A stretch of DNA of 9,253 nucleotides from Aquiluna sp. (GCA_016780945.1 JADHKY010000040.1:1-9253); one strand, 5' to 3'; positions 1 to 7,243 are shown, numbered from the stretch's first letter. A program made the numbers and translations. Notes: generated by a model not told the origin, from the sequence alone.

Positions 1-1
1 T

Positions 2-697
2 ATCGCCAACCCCAACTGCACGACCCTCACAATGATGGCGGCCCTCGGTGCCCTTCACCGCAAGTGGCAGCTCACCGAGCTTGTTGTCGCAAGCTACCAG
101 GCAGTTTCTGGGGCTGGGGCGGCCGGTATCGAACAGCTCACAGCGGAGACCAAGGCTGTGGCTAAGAACTCGGATGCCGGACTTTCACCAGACAGCGTCT
201 CTAAGACTCTTTTAGCTGAGGGCCTAGAGCAGTCCGACTCGCTTTGGCCTGTTCCAATTGCGCTAAACGTCATTCCGCTGGCAGGTTCAGTCAAGGACGG
301 CGGCCACTCCTCAGAGGAGCTCAAGGTGAGAAATGAATCTCGCAAGATTCTGGGCATCAAAGACCTCAAGGTTTCGGCGACGTGTGTGAGGGTGCCGGTG
401 CAGGTGAGCCACTCTCTCGCCGTGCACGCAACCTTCGCGAGCGACATCGCCGTGGCAGATGCCAGGGCCGAGCTAGAGAAGCAGCCAACGGTTGTGATGA
501 TGGATGACCCACAGAACAATGTGTTCCCGACTCCCGCCTTTGTCGCGGGCCAGGACCCGACGTTTGTGGGCAGGCTTCGACAGTCACTGGACTTCCCAAA
601 TACCCTGGAGCTCTTTGTCGTTGGCGACAACCTGCGCAAGGGTGCTGCGCTAAATACCTACGAGATTGCCGAGCTGGTTGCTGGGGAGCTCGCCTAA
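2..697 (+). CDS. asd: Aspartate-semialdehyde dehydrogenase, 3' part (5' end outside window)
   Basis: This enzyme reduces aspartyl-4-phosphate to aspartate semialdehyde with NADPH in the cytoplasm, the branch step towards lysine, diaminopimelate, threonine and methionine. The frame is open from the left edge; the first visible residues are IANPNCTT, with the catalytic cysteine at codon 17-19. Further family signatures follow: SYQAVSGAGAAGIEQL, NVIPLAGS, the substrate-binding RNESRKILGI, a VPVQVSHS segment carrying the conserved histidine, and a C-terminal GDNLRKGAALNTYEIAELVA. About 231 residues are visible. The N-terminal NADP-binding Rossmann part (roughly 120-130 residues) lies upstream of the window. 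It ends in TAA, whose bases are shared with the TAG stop of the convergent metallophosphoesterase (4-nt overlap), so no separate terminator fits between them. In actinobacteria asd usually follows ask; that cannot be seen here. Confidence 0.96.
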   Translation: MANPNCTTLTMMAALGALHRKWQLTELVVASYQAVSGAGAAGIEQLTAETKAVAKNSDAGLSPDSVSKTLLAEGLEQSDSLWPVPIALNVIPLAGSVKDGGHSSEELKVRNESRKILGIKDLKVSATCVRVPVQVSHSLAVHATFASDIAVADARAELEKQPTVVMMDDPQNNVFPTPAFVAGQDPTFVGRLRQSLDFPNTLELFVVGDNLRKGAALNTYEIAELVAGELA

Positions 698-1506
698 CTT
701 ATCGTTAGCAGCGTCGCACTTGGTGGGCAGAAGACCCTGATGGGGGCATAGATGCTCGCTCCCATGCCTCCGGAAACATGGAGATAGGCACTCTGCGCGC
801 CCAGCGACCATGCAGAAATACCCTGAGCGTGCTCGCGAGGTAGGTCGCAGTTTGTGATTATGGCCCTGGAGCCTGGAAGGCACACCTGACCTCCGTGGGT
901 GTGGCCGGCGAACATCAGAGAAGCCCCTAGCTCTAAGAAGCCATCAATGATTCTTCTATAGGGCGCGTGCGCCACACCGATCGTAAAGCCCGAGGGCCTC
1001 TCTAGTGAACTTAGACTGTCAAGATTTTCGTGGGGATCGTCCACCCCAAGAAAACTCAACTTGTTGCCTGCAACCTCTAGCGAACCGGATTGGTTGTTTA
1101 GGTTTAGCCATCCCGCGCCCTCAAACTCGCCGGTCATGCGCCCGGTGTCGAGATCATTGCGGCCTGCGGTGACCTTCGAGGGACCGCTCAGGTAGCTAAA
1201 AGGGTTCTTAGGTCTTGGGGAGCGATAGTCGTTGCTGCCATTGACGAAGACCCCGGGGTATTCAAAAAGTGGCTCAATAGCAACAAGGAGCGGGCTCACC
1301 GAGTCCTTATGTCCCAGGTTGTCACCGGTGTTAACCACCAGGTCGGGCTTGAGAGTGGAGAGGTCTTTGATGAAGGCCGCTTTGCTTCGTTGGCCTGGGG
1401 CAAAGTGAATGTCAGAGATGTGAAGAACTCGCATTGGCTTGATGCCAAGACCGGTGAGTTCAAGCTCGATCAGCTTGAAGGGACCTGCGTTTGTAGCTAG
1501 CGACAT
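694..1506 (-). CDS. Calcineurin-like metallophosphoesterase (Rv3683-like)
   Basis: A 270-residue dinuclear-metal phosphoesterase. Visible motifs in order: SDIHF (D32, H34), GDN (D62), GSND (91-93 region) where most families have GNHD, GVAHAP (H180) and GHTHGG (H202, H204). The sequence starts at an ATG that overlaps the end of the upstream penicillin-binding protein by 10 nt, so the two are probably one transcript. No strong Shine-Dalgarno is seen and coupling to the upstream gene is likely. A later in-frame ATG (MRVLHISDIHF) is possible, but the residues before it (FKLIELELTGLG) resemble the usual N-terminal strand of this family. No signal peptide or membrane helix is seen, so it is probably cytoplasmic. 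The substrate is unknown. The gene commonly follows a ponA2-type gene in actinobacteria, which suggests a link to the cell envelope. That link is inference. Confidence 0.9.
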   Translation of the reverse strand: MSLATNAGPFKLIELELTGLGIKPMRVLHISDIHFAPGQRSKAAFIKDLSTLKPDLVVNTGDNLGHKDSVSPLLVAIEPLFEYPGVFVNGSNDYRSPRPKNPFSYLSGPSKVTAGRNDLDTGRMTGEFEGAGWLNLNNQSGSLEVAGNKLSFLGVDDPHENLDSLSSLERPSGFTIGVAHAPYRRIIDGFLELGASLMFAGHTHGGQVCLPGSRAIITNCDLPREHAQGISAWSLGAQSAYLHVSGGMGASIYAPIRVFCPPSATLLTIS

Positions 1507-4055
1507 CTGTTAGGCAGCACTATGACCGCCGAAGCCTCAATAACTGCTTCTCCGGCCGCAGGGATGGTGGAGTGAACCAGCTCGTTTTCTAGTGTTGGCT
1601 CACACTCGTCAAGTAAGAAGCCCTGCGATGGCTGGGGGAAGCTCGGGAACAGTCCTGCACCCTCAAGAGCAGCGAATGCCTCTTCTAAGGTGAAGCCAGT
1701 AACGTTAGGCACTACCAGTTGGCCTCCGCCAGAGATATAGACCTTTATCAAAGATCCTCTTGGGACCTCGTTACCAAACTCGGGTTCGGAGTAGGCAATC
1801 ATGCCCAGTGGCATTGTTGACGCCACCTCCTCCTCAACAATTTGAATGTTGAGGTCGGAAGAAATCAGTTGAACCTTTGCTGTCTGAGGATCAAACCCCT
1901 GGACGTTAGGTACCAGGACCATGTTTGGTTCGATGTATCGGGGCTCGGCTTTGGCGAAGTCTTGACCCTCGTAGTGCTTGTTGACTTCGGTCATCACCTC
2001 ACGCCAAACCGCGTGGCGGATGGTTGACACCGCCCTGCCATTGATGCTCTTACCCTTCTGCGGGGTGAGTCCAACTACGTTTCCAACCCAGGTGGCTGTC
2101 GCTACCTCGGAGGAGAAGCCTGTCATCCAGGTGTGAAGCTGCTGGTCGGTAGTTCCGGTCTTTCCGGCCAGGGGAGTCCCGTCATTCGGGTTTGCTGCCG
2201 CACCTGTTCCGTAAGCCACAACTCCCTTCATGGCGTGGACCATGGCGTTGGCAATCTCGGGAGCAACTGCCTGGGAGCAGAGGCTCTCAGGAACCGTTAG
2301 TTCTTCGCCTGTCTTGCGGATGAGAACTCGGTCAATAGCGATCGGTGAGCAGTAGACGCCACCATTGGCAATACCTGCATAGGCGGCGGCCATCGTCAGC
2401 GGCGCAATCTCATTGGTTCCAAGAATCGAAGATGGTACAAAGAGCAGCTCTTCACCATCGGCGCGGTGAACACCGAAGTCTTCGGCAACATCTCTGATGC
2501 CACACAGGTCAAGCTGCGATGCCATAGCGGCAAAGGCGGTGTTCTGAGAGGTGATGACGGCCTGTTGAACACTGATGTCGTCGATGGTTCGCTCTTGGTC
2601 GGTACCGGAGTTCTTTACCTCCCAGAGGCCGACGACACCACCACAGGTTGCCTGGAAGTCTTCGGCGACGTTCCAAATCTTCACCTCGTCAGGTTCACCA
2701 TCGAGGTCAACGTCCTCTCCGGTGTAGACCCGGCCATCAACGTGATCTCCAAGGCTGTAGCCCTGCTCGAGCCACTCCGCCAGAGTAAAGACTTTGTAGG
2801 TGGATCCTGGCTGGAAACCAGACGAGCCGCCATAGTCGCGGTCGGTGTTGTAGTTGACGCTTGTGGAGCCCGGTGGTGGGTTCTCGCTCTGGTCAAAGGT
2901 TCGATTTTGGGCCATGGCTACGATTCGCCCCGTGCCGGTCTCAACCGAAACGGAGGCGGTACCAAAACCCCACTCGTTATCTGGCGGGAGGTTGTTCATC
3001 ACCGCATCCCAGGCAACCTCTTGAATGTCTAGGTCGAGGGTCGTGAAGATCTCCATGCCGCCTCTTCTCAAGAGCAGCTCTCTCTCCTCCGAGGTGACAC
3101 CAAACTCAGGTGAGTTTCTGATTGTCCAAACCGTGTAGTCGCAGAAGAAAGCGGTGGTCTGGTTCACCTCGCAGCCGGACTGAACCGGCGTGATTCTGGT
3201 CTGTATCGGGGAGGCCTTGTAGTTGTCCGCCTGCTCCTGGGTGAGGTAGCCCTCGTCGGCCATGCGCTGCAACACGTAATTGCGCCTTCCAAGACCTCGG
3301 TCTAGGTTGTCGGACTCGTCTGGCTTGTAGTCGTTGGGGCTTTTGAGCATGCCGGCTAGGTATGCAGCCTGAGGGATGTTTAGCCTGCTGGCAGGAATGC
3401 CGAAGTAGTACTGGCTTGCAGTTTCAACGCCGTTTATTTGGTTTCCTAGGAAAGCCAGGTTTAGGTAGCCGGCGAGGATGTCCTTCTTGGAGACCTCTTT
3501 TTCCAGTGCAATTGCAAGCCGGATCTCGCGAAGCTTTCTATCGACTGTGACCTCTGTGGCATCGCGAATCGCGTCCTCATCGCCGGAGAGGTTTGCCGCT
3601 TCGACCAGGGACTGCCGCACGTACTGCATGGTGATGGTGGATGCACCCGGCCCCTCACCAAAGGTTGCGAGGTTTGTTAGGGTCGCCCTGATTAGTGAGA
3701 TGACGTCCATGCCGCCGTGCTCGTAGAACCTTGGGTCCTCGACAGCAACTACCGCATCAATGAGGTTGGGGGACATTTCCTCGAAGGGAACCTCAACCCT
3801 GTTCTCGTGATAGAAGGTCGCGATCAGCTCACTTTTTCCGTCTCTGAGGCCATAAATATTCGAGGCCTGGGAGGCGTTAATCGGCCTCACGTAGACGGGA
3901 AGGCCCTCAAACATGGCAACGCCTGTGGAGGCTGCGACGCCAGCAACCGCCACAGCGGGTGCCAAGAGCGCGACGGCCAAAAGGCCGGCAACCGCGCTAA
4001 GCACACCGAACTTGAGTAGGTTTCCTAGCGTCGAGAGAACTGACTTACCCGACAT
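1497..4055 (-). CDS. ponA: Class A penicillin-binding protein: transglycosylase, transpeptidase and two PASTA domains (PonA2-like)
   Basis: Bifunctional peptidoglycan synthase of 852 residues, polymerising lipid II glycan and cross-linking stems outside the membrane. Order: short cytoplasmic tail, membrane helix at about 14-42, GT51 transglycosylase with EDPRFYEHGG (catalytic E106) and GASTITMQ, then RKLREIRLAIALE and a GYLNLAFLG segment. The transpeptidase has GSTYK (S418, K421), SQN (503-505) and KTGT (632-635). Two PASTA domains follow at about 713-777 and 780-848. The longest open frame begins 28 codons earlier (4139), but that extension is not membrane-like and would overlap the divergent DUF4177 gene. 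The chosen ATG gives MSGKSV and a short tail before the helix, with an AGAGG ribosome site 13 nt upstream (a rather long spacing). Eight cysteines all lie in the exported part. It is the first gene of a unit with the metallophosphoesterase. PASTA domains in this family may bind muropeptides or beta-lactams. Confidence 0.95.
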   Translation of the reverse strand: MSGKSVLSTLGNLLKFGVLSAVAGLLAVALLAPAVAVAGVAASTGVAMFEGLPVYVRPINASQASNIYGLRDGKSELIATFYHENRVEVPFEEMSPNLIDAVVAVEDPRFYEHGGMDVISLIRATLTNLATFGEGPGASTITMQYVRQSLVEAANLSGDEDAIRDATEVTVDRKLREIRLAIALEKEVSKKDILAGYLNLAFLGNQINGVETASQYYFGIPASRLNIPQAAYLAGMLKSPNDYKPDESDNLDRGLGRRNYVLQRMADEGYLTQEQADNYKASPIQTRITPVQSGCEVNQTTAFFCDYTVWTIRNSPEFGVTSEERELLLRRGGMEIFTTLDLDIQEVAWDAVMNNLPPDNEWGFGTASVSVETGTGRIVAMAQNRTFDQSENPPPGSTSVNYNTDRDYGGSSGFQPGSTYKVFTLAEWLEQGYSLGDHVDGRVYTGEDVDLDGEPDEVKIWNVAEDFQATCGGVVGLWEVKNSGTDQERTIDDISVQQAVITSQNTAFAAMASQLDLCGIRDVAEDFGVHRADGEELLFVPSSILGTNEIAPLTMAAAYAGIANGGVYCSPIAIDRVLIRKTGEELTVPESLCSQAVAPEIANAMVHAMKGVVAYGTGAAANPNDGTPLAGKTGTTDQQLHTWMTGFSSEVATATWVGNVVGLTPQKGKSINGRAVSTIRHAVWREVMTEVNKHYEGQDFAKAEPRYIEPNMVLVPNVQGFDPQTAKVQLISSDLNIQIVEEEVASTMPLGMIAYSEPEFGNEVPRGSLIKVYISGGGQLVVPNVTGFTLEEAFAALEGAGLFPSFPQPSQGFLLDECEPTLENELVHSTIPAAGEAVIEASAVIVLPNRCR

Positions 4056-4086
4056 AGACTCTAGGTTACCTCTCGATACCTGAAAC

Positions 4087-4090
4087 GGAG
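4087..4090 (+). promoter_or_regulatory. Ribosome binding site of the DUF4177 gene
   Basis: GGAG lies 7 nt before the ATG at 4098. It supports translation of the short plus-strand frame and so argues against the longer, overlapping start of the divergent penicillin-binding protein. Confidence 0.7.
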
Positions 4091-4097
4091 CTGTGAA

Positions 4098-4250
4098 ATG
4101 ACCAAGTGGGAGTATGTAACAACCCCCCTTTTGCTGCACAAAGAGACCGAGATTCTCAACACCTGGGGCAGTAAGGGCTGGGAGCTAGTCCAGGTAACCA
4201 CTGGGCCTCAGGGAGGGCTCATCGCCTTTCTAAAGCGAGCGGCCGAGTGA
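4098..4250 (+). CDS. DUF4177 family microprotein (50 residues)
   Basis: A 50-residue protein beginning MTKWEYVTTPLL and containing TWGSKGWELVQV, ending in LIAFLKRAAE. The WEY start and the GWELV core (W28, E29, L30) match the small actinobacterial DUF4177 proteins found directly before RidA genes. It has a clear GGAG ribosome site and an ATG start, and its TGA stop overlaps the GTG start of RidA (GTGA), so translation of the two is likely coupled. It is predicted to be soluble, with strand-helix-strand character and no membrane segment. Its function is not known. The tight coupling suggests that it acts with, or is made in proportion to, the RidA protein; that is inference. Transcription must start within the 42-bp gap or inside the divergent penicillin-binding protein gene. 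Confidence 0.88.
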   Translation: MTKWEYVTTPLLLHKETEILNTWGSKGWELVQVTTGPQGGLIAFLKRAAE

Positions 4251-4705
4251 GCGTAGAGGAAAGGCTCGCCGCCCTTGGCCTAGAGCTTCCCGAGGTGGCA
4301 ACACCCGCAGGTGCCTATGTGCCAGCGGTCATTAGCGGAAACCTAGTCTTCACCGCCGGTCAGATCCCACTGGTGGACGGCAAGCTAATGGCAGAGGGTC
4401 GCCTTGGTGCCGAGATCACCGCCGAAGCTGGCAAGGAAATCGCTCAGCGCTGCGCGCTGAACGCGATTGCTGCCGTAAAGAGCGTGCTGGGAGATCTGGG
4501 CAGAGTCAAAAAGGTCGTAAAGGTCGTTGGCTTTGTGGCCTCGACACCAGAGTTCACCGCTCAGCCTGGTGTTGTCAACGGAGCCAGCGAGCTGTTGCAG
4601 GCAGCCTTTGGCGATGCCGGCATTCACGCTCGCAGTGCTGTTGGGGTTGCGGTATTGCCGCTGAATAGCCCAGTTGAGGTCGAACTGATTGTTGAGTTTG
4701 AGTAG
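4247..4705 (+). CDS. RidA family (YjgF/YER057c/UK114) protein
   Basis: A 152-residue actinobacterial RidA-type protein. The family forms trimers, and members with the active-site arginine hydrolyse reactive enamine/imine intermediates such as 2-aminoacrylate released by PLP enzymes. Visible signatures: VFTAGQIPLVDG (35-45 region), a Q-P-G-V-V-N-G-A-S loop (106-114), and HARSAVGVAVLPL with R129 in the position of the catalytic arginine, followed by PVEVELIVEFE with the conserved acidic residue. The start is GTG, overlapping the DUF4177 stop, because homologues of this group start close to MS-x-x-x-RLAALGLELP. This long form (about 150 residues, against 128 for E. coli RidA) is a separate Rid subgroup, so its true substrate is uncertain. 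Its TAG stop abuts the stop of the convergent acetyltransferase with no gap. Confidence 0.92.
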   Translation: MSVEERLAALGLELPEVATPAGAYVPAVISGNLVFTAGQIPLVDGKLMAEGRLGAEITAEAGKEIAQRCALNAIAAVKSVLGDLGRVKKVVKVVGFVASTPEFTAQPGVVNGASELLQAAFGDAGIHARSAVGVAVLPLNSPVEVELIVEFE

Positions 4706-4748
4706 CTAGATTCGCTTCGACATCCAGATCGAGCTTTCGATCTCAAAC
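4696..4748. other. Nested inverted repeats across the ridA/GNAT convergent junction
   Basis: An outer 7-bp pair, GTTTGAG (4696-4702) and CTCAAAC (4742-4748), encloses an inner perfect hairpin GATCGA-GCTT-TCGATC (4727-4742, sharing one base with the outer arm). The two stop codons meet between them as TAGCTA. No T-run follows on either strand. This could be a transcription-blocking structure for two genes that have no spacer, or chance. Confidence 0.35.
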
Positions 4749-5149
4749 CCAAGGCGATCGTAGAGCTCTCTGGATTCTGGATTGTTCTGCTCGGTCTCTA
4801 GGAAAATCACCTTCACGTCTTTGGCGCTGGCCCTCGACTGAGCCTCGGTCATTAGCAGCGTGCCGACTCCTTGGTGCCGGTATTCGGCAGCGACGAACAT
4901 CTCATCAATCAGGGCCTCCGCACCACCTGACTCAATGCCCCAGCCCCAAGTAATCACAAGGTAGCCGGCAAGATCCTCGCCCTGCTCGGCGACCAGAAGG
5001 TCCCCAAGCTGTTCGTTGGCAATTAGTGGTCCGATCGCATCTAGCAGATGCTCATCGCTCAGCGGAGTACCAACCTCCTGGCAGTAGCCGCGCATGAGAA
5101 CTAAAACCGCATCTTGGTCGGCCATCAGTGCCCTGCGCACGCTAGCCAT
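4706..5149 (-). CDS. GNAT family N-acetyltransferase, coupled to acsA
   Basis: A 147-residue single-domain GNAT protein that transfers an acetyl group from acetyl-CoA to an unknown amine. The acetyl-CoA pyrophosphate loop (motif A) is seen as EYRHQGVGTLL, with RHQGVG at 91-96. It is preceded by IDEMFVA (motif A strand) and followed by VIFLETEQNNPESRELYDRLGFE, the usual motif B with the LY-x-x-x-GF ending. The ATG overlaps the acsA stop by one base (TAATG), with GGAG 10 nt upstream inside acsA, so it is probably translated together with acetyl-CoA synthetase. A GNAT beside acs recalls AcuA of Bacillus subtilis and the Pat enzymes, which acetylate the synthetase active-site lysine. Whether this protein does so is inference; many GNATs act on small molecules or on ribosomal proteins. 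Confidence 0.88.
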   Translation of the reverse strand: MASVRRALMADQDAVLVLMRGYCQEVGTPLSDEHLLDAIGPLIANEQLGDLLVAEQGEDLAGYLVITWGWGIESGGAEALIDEMFVAAEYRHQGVGTLLMTEAQSRASAKDVKVIFLETEQNNPESRELYDRLGFEIESSIWMSKRI

Positions 5150-7122
5150 TAGTCATCTGCTCCAGAAGATACTCGAGCAGAAATAGTGTCCATGACGGTG
5201 GTGTCGGCCAAAGTTGTGACATCTCCCACCGGACGGTCCTCGGCCACGTCCCTCAGGAGTCGGCGCATGATCTTGCCGGAGCGAGTCTTGGGTAGCTCTG
5301 CCACCACAAAGATCGTTCTTGGCTTGGCGATCGGGCCAATCTCTTTTGCGACATGGTCGCGCAGCTCCTTGGAAACTCCCGCCTCATCGCCGGTGTGGTC
5401 AAGCTGGCTCGAACGCAGTATCACGAAGGCGACCACGGCCTGACCTGTGGTCTCGTCCTTGGCACCAACCACTGCGGCCTCTGCGACGTAGGGGTGAGAA
5501 ACCAGAGCCGACTCGATTTCGGTGGTTGAGAGCCTGTGGCCCGAAACGTTCATTACGTCATCTACTCGGCCCAGGAGCCAGAGGTCTCCATCCTCGTCGA
5601 GCTTTGCTCCGTCGCCTGCAAAGTAGCGGCCAGAAAAACGCGACCAGTAGGTTTCTTTGAAACGCTCCGGGTCACCCCAGATGCCCCTAAGCATCGAGGG
5701 CCAGGGCTCGGTAATAGTCAGCAGCCCCCCATGGCCATTTCCGACCGCATTACCCTCGTCATCCACTACCTCCATTGAGACTCCAGGCAGCGGAAGCATC
5801 GCGCTGCCGGGCTTGGTCTCAGTGACTCCCGGCAGTGGGGAGATCATGATTGCGCCAGTTTCGGTTTGCCACCAAGTGTCGACGATTGGGGTCCTGCCAG
5901 AGCCAATTACCTCGCGGTACCACATCCAGGCCTCGGGGTTGATCGGCTCACCCACGCTGCCCAAGAGTCTGAGCGAACTCAGGTCGTAGTGGCTTACGAG
6001 CTTGGAACCAAGCTTCATAAAGGACCTGATTGCGGTTGGTGCGGTGTAGAAGATGTTGACGTGGTACTTCTGGATGATGTCCCACCACCTGCCCCAGTCG
6101 GGTGTATCTGGGGTTCCCTCGTAGATCACCTGGGTTGCGCCATTAGCCATCGGTCCGTAGGCAACGTAGGAGTGCCCCGTAATCCAGCCAATATCTGCAG
6201 TGCACCAGTAAACGTCCTTTGTCTCGTGCAGGTCGAAGACATTTTTGTGGGTGTAGGCAGCTTGAGTTAGGTAGCCACCTGTGGTGTGCAGAATGCCCTT
6301 TGGCTTTCCGGTGGTGCCTGAGGTGTAGAGGATAAACAGCGGGTGCTCGGCGTTGAAGCCCTGCGCGACGTGCTCGGTGTCGGCGACCTGAAGCTCCTCG
6401 TGCCACCAGAGATCGCGGTTATCGTCCCAGTCAATCTCATTTCCGCAGCGCTTGACCACCAGCACGTTCTCGACGCTCGGACACTTTTCATGGCTGAGCG
6501 CCTCGTCAACGGCTGGCTTTAGGGCGCTGGCCTTACCCTTGCGGAAACCGCCATCGGCCGTGATGACCAGCTTCGCTCCTGCGTCCTGGATTCTCGCCGC
6601 TAGTGAGTCCGCGGAGAAACCTCCAAAGACCACAGAGTGCACCGCTCCGATTCGCACCACAGCCTGCATCGCAATTAGCGCCTCTGGAATCAGGGGCATG
6701 TAGATGGCGACCCTGTCGCCGGCTTTGATGCCAAGCTTTGTCAGCACGTTGGCTGCCTTTTTGACCTCGTTCAACAGGTCAAGGTAGGTGAAAGTCTTAG
6801 TGTCTCCAGGCTCACCCTCGAAAAATAGTGCAACTCGCTTACCCCAGCCAGCCTCGACGTGACGATCAAGGCAGTTGTAGCTGACGTTTAGCTCGCCATC
6901 TTCAAACCACCTTGCAAAGGGAGCTTCCGACCAGTCGAGGGTCTTGGTGAAAGGCTTGTGCCAGTGCAGGTTTCTTGCCTGCTGAGCCCAGAATTCAAGG
7001 CGGTCTGCCCTTGCCTCTTCATAGAGCTTGGGTCCCGCGATGGCCTGCTCGGCAAATTCAGCACTGGGTGGGAACCTACGGTTTTCATGCAGCAGGTTCG
7101 CAATTTCATTTTCGCTTGACAT
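5149..7122 (-). CDS. acsA: Acetyl-CoA synthetase (AMP-forming)
   Basis: Activates acetate with ATP to acetyl-AMP and then acetyl-CoA, allowing assimilation of scavenged acetate. It has 657 residues, close to the 652 of Salmonella Acs. Seen in order: ACS N-terminal domain; FGGFSADSLAARI; the P-loop YTSGTTGKPKG (266-276); WCTADIGWITGHSY; GEPINPEAW; DTWWQTETG (415-423) with the tryptophan pair that limits the pocket to acetate; GRVDDVMNVSGHR (518 onwards); and PKTRSGK, whose lysine at 617 corresponds to the regulatory acetylation site (Lys609 in Salmonella). An open frame extends 9 codons upstream, but the ATG at 7122 has GGAGG 6 nt before it and gives MSSENEIANLL. The last codon overlaps the GNAT start. 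It diverges from the 6C RNA region upstream. Confidence 0.98.
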   Translation of the reverse strand: MSSENEIANLLHENRRFPPSAEFAEQAIAGPKLYEEARADRLEFWAQQARNLHWHKPFTKTLDWSEAPFARWFEDGELNVSYNCLDRHVEAGWGKRVALFFEGEPGDTKTFTYLDLLNEVKKAANVLTKLGIKAGDRVAIYMPLIPEALIAMQAVVRIGAVHSVVFGGFSADSLAARIQDAGAKLVITADGGFRKGKASALKPAVDEALSHEKCPSVENVLVVKRCGNEIDWDDNRDLWWHEELQVADTEHVAQGFNAEHPLFILYTSGTTGKPKGILHTTGGYLTQAAYTHKNVFDLHETKDVYWCTADIGWITGHSYVAYGPMANGATQVIYEGTPDTPDWGRWWDIIQKYHVNIFYTAPTAIRSFMKLGSKLVSHYDLSSLRLLGSVGEPINPEAWMWYREVIGSGRTPIVDTWWQTETGAIMISPLPGVTETKPGSAMLPLPGVSMEVVDDEGNAVGNGHGGLLTITEPWPSMLRGIWGDPERFKETYWSRFSGRYFAGDGAKLDEDGDLWLLGRVDDVMNVSGHRLSTTEIESALVSHPYVAEAAVVGAKDETTGQAVVAFVILRSSQLDHTGDEAGVSKELRDHVAKEIGPIAKPRTIFVVAELPKTRSGKIMRRLLRDVAEDRPVGDVTTLADTTVMDTISARVSSGADD

Positions 7123-7128
7123 CGTTGT

Positions 7129-7133
7129 CCTCC
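7129..7133 (-). promoter_or_regulatory. Ribosome binding site of acsA
   Basis: GGAGG on the minus strand, 6 nt before the ATG at 7122. It decides the start against the upstream in-frame codon at 7149. Confidence 0.85.
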
Positions 7134-7147
7134 AGAGTTGCCCTCTC

Positions 7148-7156
7148 ATAATGCCA
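7148..7156 (-). promoter_or_regulatory. Possible extended -10 promoter of acsA
   Basis: On the minus strand TGGCATTAT reads as a TGN-extended -10 box (CATTAT, 4 of 6 to TATAAT). It would give a start near 7141 and a leader of about 20 nt containing the GGAGG. A TTGCAA lies 20 nt upstream, too far for a standard -35. This is a weak call by eye. Confidence 0.25.
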
Positions 7157-7191
7157 GAGATTGGGTTTTGTTATTGCAAGCTCAAAAATGT

Positions 7192-7230
7192 GATATTTCT
7201 GAAAAGTCCCCCAAATAGGGAACAAATATC
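7192..7230. promoter_or_regulatory. Inverted repeat in the acsA / 6C RNA divergent region
   Basis: The 7-bp arms GATATTT (7192-7198) and AAATATC (7224-7230) match perfectly across 25 nt, and the interior holds CCC and GGG runs facing each other. It lies in the AT-rich gap between acsA and the plus-strand RNA, where an operator would be expected. TGTGA at 7189-7193 is a half-site of the CRP/GlxR type, but the second half (TGAAA) does not match. No regulator is assigned. Confidence 0.3.
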
Positions 7231-7243
7231 TTCAATATGCTTT

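Noticed and set aside
94..639. 181-codon minus-strand open frame
   Set aside because: It is fully antisense to conserved asd sequence and its serine-rich translation shows no domain.
2466..3032. 188-codon plus-strand open frame
   Set aside because: It is antisense to the transpeptidase domain of the penicillin-binding protein and shows no recognisable family; it is a shadow of that gene.
4056..4139. N-terminal extension of the penicillin-binding protein
   Set aside because: The extra 28 residues are not membrane-like, no ribosome site precedes 4139, and the extension would cover the well-supported DUF4177 gene.
7189..7204. CRP/GlxR-type binding site
   Set aside because: Only the first half (TGTGA) fits; the second half (TGAAA) does not match TCACA.
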